Positions 15,847-20,368 of a stretch of 20,368 bases of DNA are shown here, one piece after another. The DNA comes from Candidatus Helarchaeota archaeon. Its GTDB lineage: Archaea > Asgardarchaeota > Lokiarchaeia > Helarchaeales > HEL-GB-A. The notes beneath the pieces are model-generated. The model saw nothing but the letters and a program-made list of their open reading frames with translations, did no database searches and had not been told where the DNA came from. The position numbers and the translations under genes are program-made. How positions within the stretch are numbered: the stretch's first letter is position 1; every line of letters begins with the position of its first letter. The stretch is taken from NCBI GenBank assembly GCA_013375455.1, contig JABXJT010000089.1, positions 1 to 20,368 on the forward strand, written 5' to 3'.

Positions 15847-15894
15847 TCTATGAAATCCAATTTCACATGAAATACTAAATAAATAATAAAAGGA

Positions 15895-16482
15895 ATGAAA
15901 TTAACTTTCTTAAATATGCCATATGACTTTTCAGAACATTTCTGTTTGTTAATTGTTCCGCAAGATCAATGGAAAAAACGTGATAAAGAAAAAATATCAC
16001 AAAGGACATTTGTAGAGTATATTTCGGCTAGTAAACATACAGAATGTCACATTTGTATGACTTGTTTAATTTGTAGAGGATTGTGGGATTTATTCGATCC
16101 TGAAAATCCAGGGGAATATACTCCACTTTGTACAGCATGTAAAAAACTATTAAAAGTATTTAAACGTCTGAGAGGAAAAGGTGAAGCTGTTCTTTTATTC
16201 GCTCATACCGATCTTGAAGCAGAGGAACTTAAGAAATTTACAGATTACATTTTGGAACTTGATAAAGTAAAAAAATTTTACATGCTACAGCTCAAATATT
16301 TTAGAGTTCATCCTAGAAACTTTGAGATTGGATTGAAGTTAGAGAATGCATCAATCCATCCAAAAGATTTTGTTAAAATTGAACATAAAAAACTGAAGAA
16401 ATCCAATTTTATCGATTTATTGAATGAAAACAAGATTGATTATAAAGTTCTATACGAGGTTTCTAAAGATAAGTATTATTAA
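15895..16482 (+). CDS. Cys-cluster protein of unknown function
   Basis: 195 residues, family not recognised. A tight cluster C51-x2-C54-x2-C57-x2-C60 is followed by C79-x2-C82. This could be a zinc site built from C57/C60 and C79/C82, or, with the first cysteines, a second metal or iron-sulfur site. The rest is Lys-rich and mixed alpha/beta (L-L-K-V-F-K then V-L-L-F-A-H, later K-F-Y-M-L-Q-L-K-Y-F). It is AT-rich (A/T at most third positions) relative to the hppA and surface-protein genes, which suggests acquired or fast-evolving DNA. ATG 15895 has AAAAGGA directly abutting, too close for normal use, and an AT-rich block about 25 bases upstream, so the transcript may be leaderless. A second in-frame ATG lies at 15916. 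It is divergent from the CooC-like gene and is followed by 235 bases without a gene. Confidence 0.75.
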   Translation: MKLTFLNMPYDFSEHFCLLIVPQDQWKKRDKEKISQRTFVEYISASKHTECHICMTCLICRGLWDLFDPENPGEYTPLCTACKKLLKVFKRLRGKGEAVLLFAHTDLEAEELKKFTDYILELDKVKKFYMLQLKYFRVHPRNFEIGLKLENASIHPKDFVKIEHKKLKKSNFIDLLNENKIDYKVLYEVSKDKYY

Positions 16483-16644
16483 GGTTAAAATTTACGTTTA
16501 AACCCGATTATTTTTACATAAATCGAAATACTCTCTATCTAAAGAATAACAGTCGGTTAATGGGAACGCTCAGTATTTTGAACTTTATTATAAGATAAAT
16601 TTTCCCTTCTGTTCGGTTTAATTCTAGTATTCAAATAATCCACA

Positions 16645-16684
16645 GAAAGGCTTAAGTAATAAAGGATCGCACTAGCTGACTAGT
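16645..16684 (+). promoter_or_regulatory. Candidate promoter and inverted repeat before the Lys/Ala/Gly-repeat gene
   Basis: AAAGGCTTAAGTA (from about 16646) resembles a BRE/TATA element and would place transcription start near 16680. ACTAG-CTGA-CTAGT (16671-16684), a perfect 5-base inverted repeat, lies at that start point and could be an operator or a small 5' hairpin. The rest of the gap from 16483 shows nothing I recognise. Confidence 0.35.
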
Positions 16685-16717
16685 CTATTTTGGATTCAAA
16701 GGAAGTAAGGTGATTGA

Positions 16718-16861
16718 ATGGTGGAAGAAGATGAAGAAATTTTAGCAAAGGGTTCCCCAAAGGGGCCAAAGTCAAAGAGAAAAGCAAAGGGAAAAGCAAA
16801 AGCAAAGGGAAAAGCAAAAGCAAAGGGAAAAGCTAAATTTAAGAGCAAGGGAAGGAAATAA
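16718..16861 (+). CDS. 47-aa Lys/Ala/Gly-repeat basic protein, probable nucleic-acid binder
   Basis: ATG 16718 follows AAGGTGA (16707-16713) at ideal spacing, one of the best ribosome binding sites in the window. TAA ends at 16861 and nine T follow. Residues 1-10 are acidic (M-V-E-E-D-E-E-I-L-A). A short Pro/Gly/Lys segment comes next, then three exact copies of A-K-G-K-A-K (residues 23-40, DNA 16784-16837, 18-base period) and a tail F-K-S-K-G-R-K. About 20 of 47 residues are Lys or Arg. Composition and repeats are like histone H1 C-terminal tails and bacterial H1-like proteins (Hc1, AlgP type). Such tails are unstructured and coat DNA or RNA. A chromatin or ribosome-associated role is inference. 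It has its own promoter and terminator, so it is a stand-alone gene. Being so short and biased, it is easy to miss. The alternative is a non-coding purine-rich tract, but the ribosome binding site argues against it. Confidence 0.7.
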   Translation: MVEEDEEILAKGSPKGPKSKRKAKGKAKAKGKAKAKGKAKFKSKGRK

Positions 16862-16871
16862 TCCCCCCAAA

Positions 16872-16880
16872 TTTTTTTTT
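16872..16880 (+). terminator. T9 terminator of the Lys/Ala/Gly-repeat gene
   Basis: Nine T begin 11 bases after the TAA at 16861, after a run of six C. This is an archaeal-style U-tract end and abuts the duplicated gene fragment. Confidence 0.5.
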
Positions 16881-16959
16881 ACATAAAAAGAAAATTTCCC
16901 CCGAACAAATTATAAAAAACCGGCCAAATCATAAATGCTGCAAATAGGATAATTGATAT
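16879..16959 (-). pseudogene. Remnant 3' end of a membrane-protein gene (copy of 18834-18914)
   Basis: Read on the minus strand this encodes I-S-I-I-L-F-A-A-F-M-I-W-P-V-F-Y-N-L-F-G then G-N-F-L-F-M and a stop (16881-16879). It matches the last 25 or so codons of the membrane protein that ends at 18834. Bases 16886-16959 and 18841-18914 are equal in length with five mismatches (69/74 identical). Upstream of the match the similarity stops at once and in-frame stop codons occur, so only the gene's tail is left. It may be a relic of a tandem paralogue or one end of a recombination event. It is not translated. Confidence 0.75.
16886..16959 (+). repeat. 74-bp direct repeat, left copy
   Basis: 69 of 74 bases are identical to 18841-18914 in the same orientation. 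The five differences are one C/T and four within a six-base block (TGCTGC versus CACTAT). This copy is intergenic. Confidence 0.85.
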
Positions 16960-17043
16960 TAGGGAAAATTAATCTGTTAAAATAAAAAGGATGAAATTAC
17001 AATATTCAATTAAGAAGTTCAATTTCCAAGCGAAATGGATTAA

Positions 17044-17322
17044 GTGAAAGAGTTGCGAAATCAAGGTCGACAAAAGGTTAGTGAGTTAAGGAGGGAGAAA
17101 TTGCGGAGAGAAATAGAATCCGCAAAACGGTTACTTCAAAGCGGCATGGAACCCCTTAAAGTTGCTGACGGCTTTTTTCATGAATTGTTTAATATAAGGT
17201 TAGAAGGGATTCAAAAGAGGTATCCTGATTTAACTGAGGAAGAAAGACTTCAAAAGATAGAAGCCACGCTTGCCTTCAGTCAAAAGTTAAAAAGCAAAAG
17301 GCTACGGAGGAGAAACTTATAG
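17044..17322 (+). CDS. Small basic helical protein, upstream partner of the nucleotidyltransferase
   Basis: 92 residues, Lys/Arg-rich, all-helical in appearance. The central part (I-R-x-E-G-I-Q-K-R-Y-P-D-L-T-E-E-E-R, about residues 52-69) resembles small proteins found next to AbiEii-like nucleotidyltransferase genes in many prokaryotes, with a conserved I-x-x-R-x-P-x-L-x-x-E-E pattern. Their role is not established and some are treated as antitoxin or adaptor partners. The start is GTG 17044. The short ATG just upstream hits a stop, and the ribosome binding site is weak. Its stop, TAG 17320-17322, overlaps the apparent beginning of the nucleotidyltransferase frame, and the strong GGAGGAG (17306-17312) lies inside its last codons. 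The arrangement is a tightly coupled two-gene unit. The pairing is well supported, the toxin-antitoxin idea is only a possibility. Confidence 0.7.
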   Translation: MKELRNQGRQKVSELRREKLRREIESAKRLLQSGMEPLKVADGFFHELFNIRLEGIQKRYPDLTEEERLQKIEATLAFSQKLKSKRLRRRNL

Positions 17323-17900
17323 CAGAATTATCTAATTTATTATCACGTTTAAAGAAAGTTTTTGATGAATGTGAAATAAAATACGTGATTATTGGGGGAA
17401 TCGCCGTCATTCACTATGGTCACGTAAGATCTACTCAGGATATTGATATTATTTTAGAGGATAATGCCACGAAATTTCCCTCCCTATTTGAATCTTTACG
17501 AAACCACGATTTCAACTTAAGTACCAAACAATTTCAGCTGGGTTATCGAGAAAAGACCAATATTTCGATATTCGATAATCGGAGTACGATGCGGTTAGAT
17601 GTTAATATTGCAGATAAACCGGAAGAACTAGAAGTCCTAGAAAACGCAGTACAAGAGGATATTCTGGGGAATAATCTAGCGATTGCTCCGTTAGAATACG
17701 TGCTAATAGGAAAAATACTCTATATGGGGAAGATTGACGATATCCCAGACTCCGAACTCTATCAATATCAAGATGTATTTGATTTTCTAACGATTTACCA
17801 CGCAAACAAGGAGAAAATAAACGAGGAATTCCTAAATCAAAAAGCAGACGAATATGGTTTCAAAACTGCTTTAAAGAGATTGAGAAACTTAAGTATTTAA
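17319..17900 (+). CDS. AbiEii/DUF6036-like nucleotidyltransferase with no canonical start codon
   Basis: The catalytic motif of the AbiEii-like nucleotidyltransferase group is complete: V-I-I-G-G-I-A-V then R-S-T-Q-D-I-D-I (two metal-binding Asp), with the third Asp in R-L-D-V-N-I. Counting from GTG 17385, these Asp are residues 19, 21 and 72. The later P-L-E-Y-V-L-I-G-K-I segment and helical tail also fit. GTG 17385 is the first normal start codon, but using it would begin inside the first beta-strand. The frame is open before it, and bases 17319-17384 encode a helix and lead-in (A-E-L-S-N-L-L-S-R-L-K-K-V-F and E-I-K-Y) that the family normally has. GGAGGAG (17306-17312) is ideally placed for codon 17319-17321, which is ATA, not ATG. 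So either initiation is at AUA, or the start codon has been lost. The enzyme would transfer nucleotides to RNA or protein, substrate unknown. Confidence 0.75.
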   Translation: MAELSNLLSRLKKVFDECEIKYVIIGGIAVIHYGHVRSTQDIDIILEDNATKFPSLFESLRNHDFNLSTKQFQLGYREKTNISIFDNRSTMRLDVNIADKPEELEVLENAVQEDILGNNLAIAPLEYVLIGKILYMGKIDDIPDSELYQYQDVFDFLTIYHANKEKINEEFLNQKADEYGFKTALKRLRNLSI

Positions 17901-17901
17901 T

Positions 17902-17911
17902 TTTATAAATA
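17902..17911 (+). promoter_or_regulatory. TATA box for the alpha/beta hydrolase gene
   Basis: TTTATAAATA just after the nucleotidyltransferase stop matches the archaeal TATA box. Transcription from about 17935 would give the hydrolase a leader of roughly 70 bases that contains its GGAGGAA ribosome binding site (17994-18000). Confidence 0.45.
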
Positions 17912-18002
17912 GATTAGGGAAATTTATTACAGGGATGAATTGAATAGAAACCTTTAGAGGGAAATTGTATGAACCAATTTACAAACACAATTTGGAGGAA
18001 TA

Positions 18003-18815
18003 ATGCAAGTGCCTAAAGTTAAGGTAAATGATATTAACATGTACTATGAAATCCATGGCGAGGGGTTCCCGATCGTGATGATAATGGGGGGTGGGGTGCC
18101 TCATGATTTATGGGACGAAAAATTAATTGAAGAGCTCTCAAAAAGATATAAAACCATTCTGTTTGATAACAGGGGAATAGGTCAGACAGATAAACCGGAT
18201 ATCAAATATTCTATAAAGATGTTTGCAGATGATACCGTTGGATTAATGGATGCGTTGAAAATAAACCGAGCGCACGTGTTTGGCATTTCTATGGGGGGGA
18301 ATATTGCTCAAGAAATAGCCCTTAATTATCCAGATCGAGTTGCAAAACTTGTGTTATGCGCAAGTTCCGCCGGATTCAAGTTTTTATCTAAGTTATTTTT
18401 AAGGATATTTGGTAAAATCATCTTTTTCGTTCTCAAACGTAAAATGAAGACGGCAGAAAGTACATACGAGTTATTTAAGCCCCGATTATATACTGAGGAA
18501 TTCATCAAAGAAAATCCTGATCACATCGAAGAACTAAAACCAAAATTGCTTAAACATACCCCCTCGTTTGAAGATTATAAGCGCCAGTATGATGCGGTGT
18601 TTACGATAAAACAACGTGATAGATTAAAAAATATCTCTACACCTACCTTAATTTTACATGGCAAAAAAGATGCAATAGCTTCATATAAATATGGCTTAGA
18701 ATTAGCTGAGTTGATTCCTTACTCAAAACTTGCTTTATTCGAAAAATCATCTCATTCACTCTTTGTAGAGGAACCTGAGAAGGTAATCCCTATTCTACTT
18801 GAATTTCTCGCATGA
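18003..18815 (+). CDS. Alpha/beta-fold hydrolase
   Basis: 270 residues, the usual size for the family, with no signal peptide, so cytoplasmic. The nucleophile elbow G-I-S96-M-G sits after a beta-strand (A-H-V-F). D223 in L-H-G-K-K-D and H251 in K-S-S-H-S complete the Ser-Asp-His triad. V-M-I-M-G-G-G near residue 30 replaces the common H-G oxyanion strand end. A helical cap lies at about 125-200. D-N-R-G-x-G-x-T-D-K-P (about 55-65) is characteristic of the epoxide hydrolase/haloperoxidase/ester hydrolase group. A Ser nucleophile favours esterase, lipase or C-C hydrolase chemistry over epoxide hydrolase (Asp). The substrate is not readable. ATG 18003 follows GGAGGAA (17994-18000). It has its own TATA box after the nucleotidyltransferase gene. 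It converges on the membrane-protein gene, 18 bases apart. Confidence 0.9.
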   Translation: MQVPKVKVNDINMYYEIHGEGFPIVMIMGGGVPHDLWDEKLIEELSKRYKTILFDNRGIGQTDKPDIKYSIKMFADDTVGLMDALKINRAHVFGISMGGNIAQEIALNYPDRVAKLVLCASSAGFKFLSKLFLRIFGKIIFFVLKRKMKTAESTYELFKPRLYTEEFIKENPDHIEELKPKLLKHTPSFEDYKRQYDAVFTIKQRDRLKNISTPTLILHGKKDAIASYKYGLELAELIPYSKLALFEKSSHSLFVEEPEKVIPILLEFLA

Positions 18816-18833
18816 CTTATCGAATGCTCTTTA

Positions 18834-20180
18834 TTATATGAAAAGAAAATTTCCCCCGAACAAATTATAAAAAATCGGCCAAATCATAAACACTATAAAT
18901 AGGATAATTGATATAGCTAGATATTTATTATCCCTCAATGTTTTAAAATTATCGAAAAACTGTTTAGTTTTTTGAACGAATACCTTTTTCGTTAATATCT
19001 CCTCTTTTTGCTTAGCTACCTGAGATTCTCTTATTTTTATTGAGAATTCCTGAAAATTTACATTGATTATCGCAATTGGATTAAACCACTTGATGAAAAT
19101 TAAGCTAATAAGGACCATTCCAAGGAAGAAATAGAGAAAGCTAATGTCCGCGTAAGCCCACCAAAGATTTCGAAACCCGTATCTAATTGATTGAGATATT
19201 AGATAGATAATGCAAATTATTTCTAGAGGATGGGACTGTAGAGGAGAGAATGAGTTCTTTCGTTCAACCTCAGCGTCCGAGGTCTTAATAAAAGTTAGGC
19301 GCAAGGACTCTCCTAAATATACATTATCTACCCCGGATTTCGGGAAATAGCGATCTCCGTTGATGATTCGTGAAAAAAGCTTCAGGCCCAATGTTATAGC
19401 AATTACTCTGGTGAATGAACCGAAGAAAATGGGAGTTGCTATGAGGACTACTCCGATGCCAATTAAAAAGGTGCTCAGAATGAAGTTTGAAAATTGAGAG
19501 ATTATATTCCTATAAAGTTTTTCAGTGTATTTTTGTTGTTCCAGAATGTCTGAGCTCACGTTTAATATTTGGAGTAGTTTTTCCGTTTCGGAGCGTGACA
19601 GATTTTTGTAAGGAATGTAAATCGTCTCGTCATCAGTCCCTATCTCGATGAACCTTCGCGGAAAAAAGACAAAAATAAGAATCCCAATAAACATCAAGGT
19701 GGTACATATCAGGAGTATTGGGGCAATACGCGCAAAACCTAATAGATCGATCGTATTTTGTAATAATATCTCAATGGTAATTAATATGAGAACGAAAATT
19801 ATCATCCATCGTAAGGTTTTGGTTTCCTTATACTTAAGCCCGATATATTTTATGGACGATAGTTCGTATTGTTTAGTCCTCTTTCTAATTAAAGAAACTT
19901 GAACTGTTAAGGTTTCTCCATTTGAGGAGATTGAGACCCTTTCGGCCTCGTAAATCGCTATATAAATTAAGAGAAATGCAACCAATATTGGTACTGCACC
20001 CGTTAGAATAAATTGAGGGAGCGCAAATAAGAAAGAAAGCAATCCGTAATCATAATAGAGGAGAGTAATAATACCAACGGTAAGAAATATAATAATCACG
20101 ATAATGTAAACGAGATGAAGGGCAAAATAAGTAACCTGCTTTAAGTCTCCAGTTTCTTTATTCACCTTAGCTAGCTCCAT
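18834..20180 (-). CDS. Multi-pass membrane protein of unknown function with PH-like soluble segments
   Basis: 448 residues. Paired N-terminal membrane helices (about 15-80) are followed by a soluble beta-rich segment (about 82-120: R-V-S-I-S-S-N-G-E-T-L-T-V, then S-I-K-Y-I-G-L-K) that resembles the short bacterial-PH-like domains of archaeal membrane proteins. A second helix pair (about 125-175), another soluble beta segment (about 175-215, I-E-I-G-T-D-D-E-T-I-Y-I-P-Y), and further helices near 230-290, 330-380 and at the C-terminus (428-448) follow. I do not recognise a named family. It may be a PH-like membrane scaffold. Its last 74 bases are duplicated at 16886-16959. ATG 20180 overlaps the end of the upstream gene by 14 bases, so the pair is translationally coupled. 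GAGGTT, six bases before the ATG, is a possible ribosome binding site. Confidence 0.75.
   Translation of the reverse strand: MELAKVNKETGDLKQVTYFALHLVYIIVIIIFLTVGIITLLYYDYGLLSFLFALPQFILTGAVPILVAFLLIYIAIYEAERVSISSNGETLTVQVSLIRKRTKQYELSSIKYIGLKYKETKTLRWMIIFVLILITIEILLQNTIDLLGFARIAPILLICTTLMFIGILIFVFFPRRFIEIGTDDETIYIPYKNLSRSETEKLLQILNVSSDILEQQKYTEKLYRNIISQFSNFILSTFLIGIGVVLIATPIFFGSFTRVIAITLGLKLFSRIINGDRYFPKSGVDNVYLGESLRLTFIKTSDAEVERKNSFSPLQSHPLEIICIIYLISQSIRYGFRNLWWAYADISFLYFFLGMVLISLIFIKWFNPIAIINVNFQEFSIKIRESQVAKQKEEILTKKVFVQKTKQFFDNFKTLRDNKYLAISIILFIVFMIWPIFYNLFGGNFLFI
18841..18914 (+). repeat. 74-bp direct repeat, right copy (inside the membrane-protein gene)
   Basis: Equal-length match to 16886-16959 with five mismatches. 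This copy lies within the coding 3' end of the membrane protein and is the functional version, coding for its last transmembrane helix. Confidence 0.85.
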
Positions 20181-20368
20181 AATGAACCTCTATTGTAAGA
20201 TTATAGTTAGTAGGCGGTTCTATGACATTATAATACCTGCATAACCAATACACTACGGTATAATCGACACCAGGTCCCTCCATTGTTCCATCCCCTTCCT
20301 GTTCAAACCAATACGGAGGACGACTCCACAGAAAGTCGGTTTGGGGTCGGAGGTCTGGTGTCAATGCA
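20167..20368 (-). CDS. C-terminal end of a protein of unknown function (5' end outside window)
   Basis: The frame is open to the right edge and ends in TGA at 20167-20169. About 66 residues are visible. They are rich in aromatic residues and Gly/Pro (W-S-R-P-P-Y-W-F, then G-D-G-T-M-E-G-P-G-V-D-Y, Y-W-L-C-R-Y-Y), as in secreted or carbohydrate-active proteins, and show no membrane helix. I do not recognise the family. The window's last bases lie inside the frame, so the true start is outside. The stop codon lies 14 bases inside the next gene, so both are translated from one mRNA. Function is unknown. The aromatic pattern hints at an exported or glycan-related enzyme, a weak guess. Confidence 0.6.
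   Translation of the reverse strand, partial: ALTPDLRPQTDFLWSRPPYWFEQEGDGTMEGPGVDYTVVYWLCRYYNVIEPPTNYNLTIEVHYGAS

Noticed and set aside
16784..16837. The 18-base tandem repeat as a CRISPR-like or satellite element
   Set aside because: It has no spacers, is three copies long and lies in frame within a well-supported small coding sequence.
17969..18016. 15-codon leader ORF overlapping the hydrolase start
   Set aside because: AGAGGG upstream is suggestive, but the ORF reads through the hydrolase ribosome binding site and start in another frame and has no composition signal. It is not enough to call.

Overview
The window reads as a piece of an archaeal chromosome with moderate to low GC. The evidence is archaeal TATA-box promoters, some apparently leaderless starts, T-run terminators, GGTGA-type ribosome binding sites, a V4R-domain protein and large Ca-repeat surface proteins anchored by a C-terminal membrane helix. 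A long TPR protein ending in two zinc ribbons and a membrane-bound EEP protein resembling eukaryotic CWH43/PGAP2IP would fit an Asgard-type archaeon. That placement is inference and no marker gene confirms it.

Left part (1-4.2 kb): the end of a V4R-domain gene is translationally coupled to an easily overlooked 37-codon peptide gene (213-326), and that to a PqqD-like RRE protein (334-615). The peptide carries a Y-x2-P-x-I-x3-G leader motif like those bound by RRE domains, so this looks like the edge of a RiPP-type peptide-modification locus whose enzymes, if any, lie left of the window. A 3.4 kb surface protein follows (FG-GAP-like repeats, FnIII-like domain, right-handed beta-helix, seven TSP3-like Ca repeats, membrane anchor).

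Middle (4.2-12 kb): on the minus strand are a TPR/zinc-ribbon protein, a small zinc-ribbon protein and a MelB-like MFS transporter. Divergent from the transporter is a K+-independent membrane pyrophosphatase (hppA). Convergent with hppA is a solitary DNA methyltransferase.

Right part (12-20.4 kb), AT-richer and accessory-looking: a minus-strand operon runs from a CooC-like ATPase to a 13-TM EEP protein, perhaps continuing into a helical unknown. Plus-strand genes are a Cys-rich unknown, a 47-aa Lys/Ala/Gly-repeat protein not obvious from ORF length (16718-16861), a two-gene cassette with an AbiEii-like nucleotidyltransferase that lacks a normal start codon, and an alpha/beta hydrolase. A minus-strand membrane protein closes the region. 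Its last 74 bp are duplicated at 16886-16959, so a near-identical direct repeat brackets the nucleotidyltransferase cassette and hydrolase. The right edge holds the 3' end of another gene that overlaps the membrane-protein start.

No rRNA, tRNA, CRISPR array, transposase or integrase was recognised.
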